Below the pieces are notes generated by a model. That model was not told where the DNA came from, did no database searches, and worked only from the letters and a program-made list of their open reading frames with translations. Source: Branchiostoma belcheri (lineage: Eukaryota > Chordata > Leptocardii > Amphioxiformes > Branchiostomatidae). Taken from it: a stretch of 64,000 bases of DNA. The stretch is from NCBI RefSeq assembly GCF_001625305.1, contig NW_017804442.1, forward strand, positions 931,226-995,225. The letters run 5' to 3'. A program made the position numbers and the translations under genes. This document shows positions 33,821-44,867 of this stretch, one piece after another (the first letter of the stretch is position 1; each line of letters starts with the position of its first letter).

Positions 33821-36800
33821 CTGGTGGCACAAGACAATAGAGATGAATTATCCACGACCACTTGCTAGGCGCCTCAGCCTCATATTATAACGTTGTAACA
33901 AATTTTACAAAACAAAACAAAGATAGAAAAAATAAAACTCATAATGTGGCTGGGGACAAATTCACTCATGTTTCTGCTTTTTTGGTTGAATATTAGGTCC
34001 AAAATTTACAAAATCACTTGCATCGAGCAACGCATACCTACCCATAGTTTGCAACTTGTTGTGGATATTTCTTCAACTCATCCACGACGCTCTGCAGCCC
34101 TGCCTCTGACAGAGCCTCCATCAGGACCTCTATGGTAGCGGCGTCTCCCTTCTCCTTCTTCCATTCCTGCAGCATGTCCATGCAGCGGGACTTGTCGTCG
34201 CGGTTTCTGCCGGCAATGTTGTTGATGTCGGCCCTCTCAAATCCAAGATGGAAGGCCAAATCTTGCCAATCCGAGCTCACGTTTTCCTTGATGAAATAGA
34301 ATGTCTTCCGAATGTCTGAAAAATAAGATTACACAGTGTAATTTTTGGGAAACGTACTTGTGGCATTAAGTGTGCGTGGCTTCACGTGGCTTGGTGATAG
34401 CATATAGCGGCAGACTGTCACGCTGATCAGATCAAATCATCAGACCTATAACGAAATGTTGGCAAAACAAATTAAAAGAGTCCTTTTATCGAAATTTATT
34501 GAAAATGTATGTTGGTGACGTTAGTTGTCTTTTGAATTATTATATGTAATTAAATAATTTGTCTCACCTTTCAAAGTACTGCCGTAAATCGCCCCCTCTG
34601 TACTCTGGAAAAACAAACATGCCAATTATTACCAGCTTGTCGTTTTACACTATCTCTAACAGATTAAAAAGCACAGGAATGATACTGACCACTTTTGGAG
34701 TGTGATACGGCACATGGATTGGAAGCTGGCACAGCAACTTTGCCTCCAAAACGTCTGGTGCTTGTGGATTCCCCTTTTTGTCGTGTGCCTTGCGCAAGAA
34801 GGTTATCCTTCTCTTGATGTTTCTATCTTCCTCTGTAAGGACTTCAACGAGTGGTAAGGCATGGAACACAACAAATCCTTCGCCATCTAAAGCCCTTTGC
34901 CCCCCTTTGTCCGCCAAAGCCATGACCTGCATCTGAAGACGATTGACTCTACGCTGACTGTGAAAGGTGAGGTGTTGTGTCTCATCGCTCTCTGGACTGA
35001 AGGGCGCGACCGATACGTTTCCCTGGACGGTCACTAGCACTTTTTGTCCTTGAAATAGCCCCACGGATTCAGAAGGTAGAGGACCTGTGTAACCCTTTTG
35101 AATGAGCGATGCGCTTTTCTTTTCTGCATCGTCAGCAAGTGTGCATTCTATGACGACGTGTTTCATGTTGTCCGCCTGCTGCAGTAACAAGAACTGCACT
35201 GGGCTTTGTTGAAGCCATTTGCAAAGACTTGAGAGGAAGGGTTCCAGCACTTCTTCATTACCGTAGCGGTCCACAAGACTCATTACAATCCATCTGGAAA
35301 TGAGAAATACAGGACAACGTTTTAAGGAACAGGCTTCAGTGACAAAGCCTTTCAAAGGCATACTGGTAGATTTTTTTATCTCGTAATTTGACGTTTTCTG
35401 TATATATTTAGTGACCATAAGATTACCTGGTGAAATGAGTAACTTCAAACTCCACAAACTCCTGTGTAACCCGGCTGATAGTAACGTTGTCTGTCACATC
35501 AATCCAGTCTTCTGTTCCCTCCTCACATGACATCACCCTCAGTTTGGTGGGCCCCTCATGTTGGATGTCCATGTAGTGTTGAGGATGTGGGACTCGCACT
35601 GTGACCGGTTTGTGGAACTGGACTTCGGAGGTCGACACAGTCTCGACATTGACTATCGGGCTGGTGCCAACAAGGTTGATGAAAGACTGGTCCTTTGCCT
35701 TGATGTTCTCAATTGCTCTTGTTGGAATCTCTTGCACCTACGATTGAAATGAACTTCTGAGTTCGTTTTACAATGTAGATTCAAGAACTAGGTAAGTATA
35801 CAAATGTTACTTTATTACTACTTACTACACTTTACTAAATGAATTAATTTAGCGACAGAAAATGTGGGAATGTTTGCGTAATATCTATCAGGACAGTGGC
35901 CATCGAACGTTCTTCAAGTTACTAGTACTTCATTAAATCCTTACCTGAATTGAAACAGGTGTCTCTGTAGTCACAGCCTGTTCCGGGAAGCTGATTTGTA
36001 CCGCAGGCTGGGTTGATGACGTCAGAATGCGCCCTGCTTTGGGCACAATACACTGGTCCTCTTTGGGTTGACTGATGACGGCAAAGATGGAGAAGTGATC
36101 CACTGATACGGAAAGCTTGTATTTGCTCTGAAATGAAATACATTATATGTTATAGAGGACGGTCCGGATCAGGCATCAGTAGTCATTCTAGTGTCCAACA
36201 TCTATGTTTGTCTATGAATCTATGTGATTATAATGCCTATTTCTTTACTACAGGATTTAGTATGAAAACAAGGAGAAGTCGTAGACATCATCCCTCCATG
36301 AAATAGCTTGTTATTTTGTAATCTTTTGGTGTATTTCAATAGAGATATTATGAGTCAAACTTTGTTTTTATCAGCAGAATGATTTGTGGTGGCACTTTGT
36401 ATTTATCAAGCTGTCATGTGCAGGCGTTTAGTGTCTTGTTACCATGGTTTGTTTACTTTGATGGCCAGCAGGTCATTTGCCTTAGCCTGGGTACCATCCC
36501 CAGTAGTATATTCGCAAACTCTATAACTGTTATAGAGTTTGCGAATATACTACTGGGGATGGTACCCAGGCTACATTTGCCTGTACATGTAGGTCAATGA
36601 CCAGACAGGCAAATGACCTGCAGACCAGACAAACAAGATTTATTTTCCTGCAGACTTTGTCTAGGGGTAAAAATAGATAGGGCTGCCTGGGTCTGACCTG
36701 CCAGCTGGAGGTATAAACAAAAACACTCTGTCCCAACTTTTGGGTCAAACAGACCATCCTATCATGAAGTAGGGGTGAAAAAGTGAAAATCCTTTTAAAT

Positions 36801-39800
36801 TAAGCAATAAAAATATGCGACAACCTTCTAATGCACTCCAAAACACAAAGAGACTCAACAACTACCCACATACCAAAAATCATACCAAACCATCCCCCAG
36901 ATTTTCCAAACATTCAACACAAAAAGTCCAACATTAAACATTTTGTAAATATCAAACGCAAACAGCTAGGGGACCCAAATTTAAACCACTAAACCATGGT
37001 AATAACAACTACATGCTACCTTAATATCGCACAAACAGTCCATAACGCGAAAACAACAGAATAAAAAAATTAAACTGCAGTACCAAGGTCAATCACCAGG
37101 GGCTCAAAGTCAACCTACACAATCTCCAAGGCCCCATCCATCAATCTGCCAAATATCGTACAGTTCCTTCTCACCGATCTTCAGATATCAGACCAAACAT
37201 GAAACGGAGTAAAAACAGTACCCCCATTTTCATGGAGGGTAATTATGTTTCTCCACGTACTTCTTTAGTGGTTTTGAGTTTCGTCCAATGTGCCCTGTCC
37301 TCAGTGACCCACACGGCAGCTTCCCTGGCGCCATCTAACGACTTGCTGCTGTACTGCATCTGCACAGTGACAGGTTTGCGGAAGGTTGTCCCGTGCGGAC
37401 CCAGCTCTATGACGTCACTCACTAACATCTCTCCGTCCTTCAGGGGGAGAGTGACGTCATTGGGGCTGATGACCTGACAGGTGATTTCTGTTTCCATGGT
37501 AACGGCTCCAGGAGGTAAAGAGACGGTGCAATGCGCGGTTTTCAGGTTTCCTCCTTCTGGGCCCATTTTCAGCTTGTTGGTGAAAGGACTGTGAGAGAAC
37601 GTGAAATTCCATTATACACCTCGCATAAAAAGGAATGTGTCTACAGAATTACCAATCCAATGAGTGGCTTCACTCAGTATGATGGATAATGATGTTGTCA
37701 CTTGTATCACATGAATATTTGAAGCAAAGTATGTGTAAAAGTTTTATAGAAATATACTATTACCAACAATAAGCATATCAACCAACACAGATGAACTTTC
37801 ATGCTAATATTATGTCTGTTTTAGGCTAGTATTCTAAGCAACCCTCTTCTGCAGATTAGACGTGAAATAATAAACTAGTAAATATAAGTAAAGTGAAGTA
37901 AAAGTTATGGTGTGTGTTTCTAGTAACTGCTATGCTTTACCGATATTAGAACATTATTATTGGAATTCTCAGATTGCTTACTTGTACAGTCGACAACGTT
38001 TTGACCAATAATTACAATATGGAAATATTTCTTGTTCAAGATTTATAGATTATATGGGAAATGGGCGTCTTCGAATGTTAGGCTTCACAAATTTTAAATG
38101 GACAGAATTCGTGACAAGACCCCATTAATATTGATATTACATGAATAGAAACAAGATTTTACCTACCGGGTCAACTTTTCTGCTGCAAAGAGCTCGAGAA
38201 TCTTCTTCCTTCCCTCCAGGATGCGATCTTTATCATGTGATGGAACGTCTGTACTACTTGCCGCTATGTCCTCAGGAGTCCTGCGGAGCTACACAGAAAA
38301 CAGCAGACATTAGACTGGCACATTAGGTTATTTTAGAACAAGATTTTGATAAGCGCAGGACATGGAATACATAAATGATTGCCGAGGTGAACTAGAGAGT
38401 TATGCTAATTTCGATACTCAAATATGTAAATGCCATTGAAGGTAGAATAAAAATATAAATCGCTACGACCGTAAGCCGCACAGAACCTCTGCGCTCTACA
38501 TACAAATATGCATCTATATCTCCTTCATACCTAAAACATTTCATTGAAAAATCTATGGTAAGCCTGTCCCCATTGTCCTAATAAACACTAATGATGCGTG
38601 AAGTTCAGCACTCAAACATGTCCATCACCTGTAGTATCAACCCTTACCTTGTTCCTACTGTCCACCTGTGCTCCAGCCTTCATTAGGAGTTCAGCAACAC
38701 CAACATGTCCTCCTGTAGCTGCACGGTGAAGTGGCGTGTATGCCAGCTGTAAACAAGAACAGGGGCGACATTACATGGTAAGAGAAGTCCCGATTACCCT
38801 AATAAACATTAAATATGCGTGATGTTCAACACTCAAACATGCCCATCCCCTGTAGTGAGTAACAACACTTACCAGATCCCTACTGTCCACCTGTGCTCCA
38901 GCCTTCAGGAGGAGTTCAGCAACACCAACATGTCCTTCTGACGCTGCCTTGTGTAGTGGCGAGTCTTCATACTATATCGGCAGGAACAGAGATGACATTA
39001 CATGGGAAGCCTGTCTTCATTACCCTAATAAACTCTACAAAATATGGGTGACATTCAACACTCAAACATGTCCATCACCTGTAGTAAGCATCAACCCTTA
39101 CCTGATTCCTTCTGTCCACCTGTGCTCCAGCCTTCAGGAGGAGTTCAGCAACACCAACATGTCCTCCTGTAGCTGCACGGTGAAGTGGCGTGTATGCCAG
39201 CTGTAAACAAGAACAGGGGCGACATTACATGGTAAGAGAAGTCCCGATTACCCTAATAAACATTAAATATGCGTGATGTTCAACACTCAAACATGCCCAT
39301 CCCCTGTAGTGAGTAACAACCCTTACCTTGTTCCTACTGTCCACCTGTGCTCCAGCCTTCAGGAGGAGTTCAGCAACACCAACATGTCCTCCTGAAGCTG
39401 CATGGTGAAGTGACGTGTTTTCATACTATTGAGCAGGAACAGAAATGACATTACATGGGAAGAAAAGCCAAAGAACCTAATAAACATTAAATATGCATGA
39501 TAGCTTAGTCAAACAATCAAATATGTCCATCATCTGTAGTAAGCATCAACCCTTACCTCATCCCTACTGTTCACCCGTGCTCCAGCCTTCAGGAGGAGTT
39601 CAGCAACGCCAACATGTCCTCCTGAAGCTGCCTTGTGAAGTGCCTTGTCTTTGTCCTGTAACAGCAGGAACAGAGATGACATTACATGAGAAAAGAAACC
39701 TGTCTCCATCATCCTAATAAACACTAAATATGCCTGACGTTAAACACTAAAACATGTTCATCACCTGTAGTAAGCAACAACCCTTACCTTGTTCCTACTG

Positions 39801-41509
39801 TCCACTCGCGCTCCAGCCTTCAGGAGGAGTTCAACAACACCAACATGTCCTCCTGAAGCTGCATCGTGAAGTGGCGTGTCTCCAGTCAGCTGGAACAGAG
39901 ATGACATTACATGGGAAGAAACGTCTGTTTTCAATATACCAATAAACATTGAATGTTGGACGCGTTCAACACTCAAGCATGTTCATTACCTGTATTACGG
40001 ATCAATCCTTACCTCGTTTCTACTGTCCACCTGTGCTCCAGCCTTCAGGAGGAGTTCAGCAACACCAACATGTCCTCCTGAAGCTGCACAGTGAAGTGGC
40101 GTGTCCCAATACTGTGAAAGCAGGAACAGAAATGGTATTACGTATACATGGTAGGAGAAGCTCATTTGTTTTTTTGATGAACATTTTGAAAATTATCACT
40201 TCACATCATTTTACTTGACGTTATTTGCACTATGTCGTGGGAATAGAGCCTATCAAAACCATTGAGGGATAAACACTAAATGTGCGTAACGTTCAATATT
40301 CAAACATGTCCCTCTTCCGTTTATTACGTGTCTCTCTGTGCTCCAGCCATTTCCCACATAAGGTTATCCTGTCCAGTATGTAATATTTTTTACCTGGAGA
40401 CAAAGAACAGTTGTATGTCATAGGGGCCAACTACAGTGTGTTTAATAGTTCAGCTCATGCCACTGAAGAGGGTCGCCAGTGTTTTGAAACGCCTGTGAAC
40501 CGGATTACTTACATCGAGCGGAAAGAAAAGTAACTTCGTATATATATATGTGTACATAGGGACCCACAACCAACCTGAGGGACGACATCGCCCCGCCCCT
40601 TAACCTGACCTGTGATAAAACAGGATTGTTGTAAAAAGTCTGTTTCTCCCTACTCACCACGCCGACACAGTTGACATCCACTCCATGTCGGATAAGGACC
40701 ACCACCTTCTCTTCATCTCCTCTATCAGCTGCAAGACGGAGGTCCTGAAGAAAGCGGAATTCATCATCTTAATGCAGCAGGAAAAAAATACAGAGGTAGG
40801 AAAAACATCATAACCCGCCCTTCTACAAGCATCTAGTGTATTTGGTATCATTTGTATACTTAAGGATATCATGTCACTGGTATTATCTTTATAAGTCATT
40901 CCCTCAATGTTATGATAAAACCACCTCAGGTTTGATTGATATTTAAAGTACATGATTGTGCAAACTTTGCCAGCAATAAAAGGAGAAGGAATAACAGAAT
41001 TTCATATTGTTGAAACGATGAACGTTTTCGAGTGGCCATTCAACACTTTTTATATATCAACATATGCATCAAGTAGCAATCCAGGTATTCAGACGTCTTC
41101 GTCAATATATGTTATCTGAACAGCGCTACAGTTAGATCTATTGCAAATTATCAGATGCGATATGGTTACCAGGTAAACATTGAATCAAGCCTCGGCAACC
41201 GACGTTCAAAGTCCACAGACGTCTATGCTGGGCCACGTACTATGCCACGTACACCCAAAACGTAGTTATAACACTTGTTTTTGCCTTAAATGTTCATTTT
41301 CAGGTACGAAATCAATTAAAATGTCCGTATAATTATGATATTTCCTCCATGATACCTGTTATACTCCCACAAATAAATCAAAACTTCGTTATATTAGTTG
41401 GTCACAGCCGAACGCCAATAAAAGATAAACCACTGTATTGAAATTCTACAACAAAGCATAAGGTAGGTAAAGAGTTTACCTCTTCAAGTTCCCGCTTGGC
41501 CCTGGACAT
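33733..41509 (-). CDS. Gene A: ankyrin-ZU5-ZU5-UPA-death domain protein
   Basis: Predicted cytosolic adaptor. Exons in transcription order: 41480-41509, 40658-40744, seven ankyrin exons, 38167-38288, 37261-37588, 35945-36127, 35427-35737, 34690-35293, 34568-34604, 34042-34315, 33733-33820. Summed length is 2760 nt (919 aa plus stop) with all phases consistent. The order ankyrin repeats, two ZU5 modules, UPA-like region, death domain is that of classical ankyrins, with about 8 repeats instead of about 24. PIDD shares ZU5-ZU5-UPA-DD after leucine-rich repeats. Death domains mediate homotypic assembly, so a role in innate or apoptotic signalling is inferred, not shown. Gene B is a tandem paralog. 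Confidence 0.85.
34042..34315 (-). CDS. Gene A death-domain exon
   Basis: Phase 1 to 2. It encodes DIRKTFYFIKENVSSDWQDL, AFHLGFERADINNIAGRNRD and MLQEWKKEKGDAATIEVLME, the WxxLAxxLG and LxxW signatures of death domains with six-helix length. Confidence 0.93.
34568..34604 (-). CDS. Gene A 37-nt linker microexon
   Basis: Phase 0 to 1; encodes STEGAIYGSTLK. Length and phases equal the gene B exon 45970-46006, which confirms both. Confidence 0.8.
34690..35293 (-). CDS. Gene A UPA-like exon
   Basis: Phase 2 to 0, 604 nt. It encodes RWIVMSLVDRYGN, PVQFLLLQQADNMKHVVIEC, GYTGPLPSESVGLFQGQKV, LTFHSQRRVNRLQMQVMALA and ends LCQLPIHVPYHTPKV. Its position between ZU5 and the death domain and its beta-rich pattern suggest a UPA-type module. 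Donor GTCAGT is weak. Confidence 0.75.
35427..35737 (-). CDS. Gene A second ZU5 exon
   Basis: Phase 0 to 2. It encodes FHKPVTVRVPHPQHYMDIQH, RVMSCEEGTEDWIDV and ends EFEVTHFTR. The repeated 'KPVTV...W..V' layout is shared with the first ZU5 exon. The terminal HFT sits where the HFS of a ZU5 fold would be. Confidence 0.85.
35945..36127 (-). CDS. Gene A ZU5-1 end and ZU5-2 start
   Basis: Phase 0 to 0, 183 nt. It encodes LSVSVDHFSIFAVISQPKED and SSTQPAVQISFPEQAVTTE. The HFS at 36089-36097 corresponds to the motif where PIDD cuts itself. An equal-length exon exists in gene B (51074-51256). Confidence 0.85.
36483..36573. repeat. Perfect 91-bp palindrome in gene A intron
   Basis: Two 45-bp arms match perfectly around a single T. 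The outer end TAGCCTGGGTACCATCC is shared with 351-454, but the inner arm (TATATTCGCAAACTCTATAA) is different. Confidence 0.95.
37261..37588 (-). CDS. Gene A first ZU5 exon
   Basis: Phase 2 to 0, 328 nt. It encodes KMGPEGGNLKTAHCTVSLPP, GAVTMETEITCQVISPNDVT and FRKPVTVQMQYSSKSL, then VWVTEDRAHWTKL. The GGxLxxxxxxVxxPxGAV opening is the hallmark of ZU5 domains in ankyrins, UNC5 and ZO-1. Confidence 0.93.
38167..38288 (-). CDS. Gene A linker with final half ankyrin repeat
   Basis: Phase 0 to 2, 122 nt. It encodes LRRTPEDIAASSTDVPSHDK and DRILEGRKKILELFAAEKL. TPEDIAA is a capping half repeat. The equal-length gene B exon has DGETPEDIAA. Confidence 0.85.
38648..40111 (-). CDS. Gene A ankyrin exon array (7 repeats)
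   Basis: Exons: 40013-40111, 39788-39889 (34 codons), 39557-39655, 39327-39425, 39102-39200, 38873-38971, 38648-38746. All are phase 0-0. Each encodes one repeat of the type xxxTPLHxAASGGHVGVAEL followed by LLKAGAQVDSRxx. Units recur every 225-231 bp including the introns. Every exon has a recognisable acceptor and a GTAAG donor. The plus-strand ORFs with repeated PYCPPVLQPSGGVQQ are antisense shadows. Confidence 0.93.
40658..40744 (-). CDS. Gene A exon 2, first (half) ankyrin repeat
   Basis: Phase 0-0, 87 nt, encoding DLRLAADRGDEEKVVVLIRH and GVDVNCVGV, an N-terminal ankyrin cap. Gene B equivalent is 55484-55570. Confidence 0.9.
41480..41509 (-). CDS. Gene A exon 1
   Basis: ATG TCC AGG... 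gives MSRAKRELEE, phase 0, donor GTAAAC. The upstream GTCAAGCAAG context is shared with both candidate first exons of gene B, which fixes the start. Confidence 0.75.
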
Positions 41510-41700
41510 CTTGCTTGACTTGTACCTTTCTCACGAAGGTTTTCGGTCTTGAGTCTTGGCAGGAGTACAGTAAATTTTCACGGTCTTTGGTCGGGTGCGT
41601 AACGGTGGGGGAAGTTTCCGCCTACCTTTCCGCCATTTTTATCGATCGGACGATGACCTTAACATGACGTAATCTGGACTGTACCATTCACCATTAATTT
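41510..41700 (-). promoter_or_regulatory. Gene A promoter and 5'UTR, conserved with gene B
   Basis: Long matches to 56811-57000 include ATTTTCACGGTCTTTGGTCG, AAGTTTCCGCCTACC, ATCGATCGGAC and ATGACGTAA. On the coding strand these give a CRE-like TTACGTCA (41665-41672), AAAATGGCGG (YY1-like) and GGAAACTTCC (kB-like, 41610-41619). A four-codon uORF (41636-41622) is also conserved. Function is inferred. Confidence 0.6.
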
Positions 41701-42689
41701 GCTATGTTATTTACAATGGTGAGTTAAAATGTCTACATAATTTTTTCGCGGCCATTTTTACACACCATGCTACCATTTGAAAGCAATACAAACATGGGTA
41801 CATATGACTTTTCTTTGTCTTCCAATGCTATCCGTTATTGTCTTTCATAATTTTTTAGAACCTCTTCAAAGGACTGATTAGAAAAACATTATCTTCGGAG
41901 AGGTTTTTAAGTAATAATCTTCCTCAAATTGCATTTACCATTACCCCATTAGCATTATACAACATGAAGTTTCCGTTATGTTACTTCTTTCTTACAGTTT
42001 TCGTACATGTACAAACATCACACGAGGCACACTGTATCTCATGGACTCAAATAATGAATCATTTATTGAACGCAGAGCGCTGCTGCATCAGGTGCCAACG
42101 ATTGGGCTCTGATTCAGACAAGCAGACAACGGAACTTCAGCCGATAATGATGCCTGGCATAGAACCATCTGTAAGAAACGAAACAAGCTTTTAACTCAGC
42201 GGGCACAATCTTGTTATTTTACAACAATAATCTTATGAAAATATCTGTCATAACTTTTTATACTTAATTTTTAACTTTCCAAGTTCAACTTTATCTGAAA
42301 AGAAGCTTGATTAAAAACGATTGCTTACAAGTTACACATTTATAACTATTGGTTGCATAACTTGAAATTATTCAGGAAATTTAAACATTTTTCATGGATC
42401 CAAGGGACCGTGGTAGAGACTATCGAAAAGCGCCGCCTACCGGCACATGGAGGATAGCAGATGGCACAGCCGCTGTCGTCTGTGCGGTAAACTGCGCATG
42501 TCGTCCAGTAGTAACACGGCATCGTGCTGCAGCCTTCTGGCTGCTCTGTGAAATAATAGTAATAGTAAAAAAAATCAACAACAATAAAAGCCAAGTTAAG
42601 ATATTCGAATTTCCCCCACACGTGGGTGTATGGCCCTTAGCCCTGTAGCCCTTAGGCCACACAGTTGTACAATCACTATACAGCTCAAT

Positions 42690-43790
42690 CACTTAAAGTC
42701 TCAATTTGCTGCCTCTTTAGCTGCTTTCCTCAACAGCTAACTTATTGCTTTCTTACTCTTCATCATGTAAGATGTTATGTACATGATACAGGCATAAACG
42801 TCCGTGATGTACTGTAGGTCCATGTTTTGTTGTCTCTTTAGCTGATTTTCGCAACGACTCACTCATTGCTCTCTCAGTCTTCACCATGTGAGATGTAATC
42901 TACATGATACAGGCATTCATGATGTACTGTAGATCCATGTTGGCCTGCCAAAGCTGCTTTCCTAAACACATTTATTGCCTTCTCACTCTTCATGTAACAC
43001 GTTACGTACATGATACAGGCATAAACGTCCGTGATGTACTGTAGGTTCATGTTGGCCTGCCGACTTAAGCTGTTATCCAGAACAACACACTCACTGTTGT
43101 CTCACTCTTCACTATGTAATATGTAAAGTACATTTTGTACATAATATAAGCAAAAGCGTACGTGACGTACTGTAGGTCCATGTTGGCCTGCCAACTTTGC
43201 TGCCTCTTTAGCTGTTTTCCTCAACAACTCATTCATTGCTTTCTCACTCTTCACCAGGTAAGATGTAACGTACATGATACAGGCGTAAACGTCCGTGATG
43301 TACTGTAGGTCCATGTTTTGTTGTCTCTTTAGCTGATTTTCTCAACAACTCACTCATTGCTCTCTCAGTCTTCACCATGTGAGATGTAATCTACATGATA
43401 CAGGCACTCATGATGAACTGTAGATCCATGTTGGCCCTCCAAAGCTGCTTTCCTAAACACACTTATTGCTTTCTCACTCTTAATCATGTGACATGTTACG
43501 TACATGATACAGGCATAAACAATTGCGACGCACTGTAGGTCCGTGTTGACCTGCCAACTTTGCTGTCTCTTTAGCAGTTTTACTCAACAACCGACTGCCA
43601 ACTTTGCTTTCTGTTTTCCTCAACAACTGACTCATTGCTTTCTCACACTTCATCGTAAGATGTACATGATGCAGGCATACACACTTGCGATGTACTGTAT
43701 GTCTATGTTGGCCTGCCAAAGAATGTACTGTAGAGCAATGTTGGCCTGCCGACTTTGCAGGATATTTTTGTTGAAGCTATTTGTTTGAAA
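42690..43790 (-). repeat. Tandem array from a Helitron-like protein segment, about 9 units
   Basis: The unit of about 115-165 bp contains GATGTACTGTAGGTCCATGT and recurs near 42807, 42917, 43034, 43167, 43296, 43412, 43527, 43690 and 43725. Translated on the minus strand it reads MDLQYITDVYACIMYVTSYL, then VKSEKAMNELLRKTAKEA, which resembles the 'YxxSYxxKSExxMxxLLxxxxKEA' part of animal Helitron-like N-terminal domains. Units 42819-43020 and 43308-43520 look like a higher-order pair. Helitron origin is my recognition from memory. Confidence 0.6.
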
Positions 43791-44850
43791 AGCCATTGCT
43801 TTATGTACTTATCCAGTGTTAGTATGCATTGTGGAATAAGCTTTATTTGGGAAGAAAAAAGTACTACATAACTATTTTGTATGAACGTAGAACATCTCTC
43901 TGGCACCAAGTTCAGCACCAAGGACAGGTGTGGTTGCAGCAATGTATATGTGCTTGGGTGCCAATGTGTGGTTGTACATTACAGACAAGCTGTGATTCAT
44001 GCAAATATTTAATACATTTCCTAAAATATTAGTATCTAGCTTTAAAACAAGAAAAAAAGAACGAAAACAGGCTGTCATTCCAACACACCCTCCACTCAAA
44101 GCTGTTGCAGCTGGATTAGATTTTGTAATGTCTTATCCTGCTTATAGTTAAGAACGAAAATTCCAAAACTCAATTGTAGCTATAACTAATTTCAAATTAC
44201 GTTATACATATACATAAACCATTGCCAACTCAAATATCATTGACATTAATAGAGTTTCATTGAAATTCTTTAAATTAATAATTTTCTAAGGCTAGATATA
44301 GTTGACTGCTGTATATGTCTAAATTTCCAATTTCACACCAAACTGAAGTACAAAGTGCCCAAATTGCCCTTAGTTAGATTATTACCAAAATGAGAGTAAA
44401 ATATAAAAATATCTGACGCACTGGATTAATCTGTCCTAGACATACATCTTTTTTTAACATTCATGGTTATCTTTTAAAACTTATTTCAAACACCACATAA
44501 TCTCATTCCCCAGCAACGTTGAAGTTGTATGCTTAGTAAAAGTAAGTCTCATATTAAATTGCTATATATTTCATGACACTATGTGTTTGCAATAAGCACT
44601 TATCATCATTTTAAATCAATGATATCATTTACTATATATACAAGATTTTGATTATAATATTGCATTTTTCTCTTTTCTATTCCTTTACTAAGTAATATGT
44701 TGTAACTAAAATGGCCCTTTACTGATTTATGTTAGTTATTATCATCATCATCATAGTTATGATATCATTTTAGCATATCATATAATTCTACACATGCTGT
44801 TTTCAGATCTTGTAGGTTTCACTCACTGTACCTTCACGTGTCACCGTGGC

Positions 44851-44867
44851 TCATGGTTTCTTCGCTA
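44851..44867 (-). CDS. Gene B putative 17-nt last exon
   Basis: Acceptor CTTTTGCAG, then TAGCGAAGAAACCATGA gives ...DIVAKKP stop in the phase required by donor G|GTAGGT at 45433. Otherwise the death-domain exon would end at TAA just downstream (RFL stop). Confidence 0.35.

Noticed and set aside
34645-34689. Extension of the gene A UPA exon to the in-frame stop (VVSIIPVLFNLLEIV)
   Set aside because: The paralog donor position and the conserved 37-nt exon show that splicing occurs at 34690.
38648-40218. Plus-strand ORFs with repeated PYCPPVLQPSGGVQQHQHVL peptides as a repeat protein
   Set aside because: They are the antisense of the minus-strand ankyrin exons, which have splice sites, correct phases and a recognised domain.
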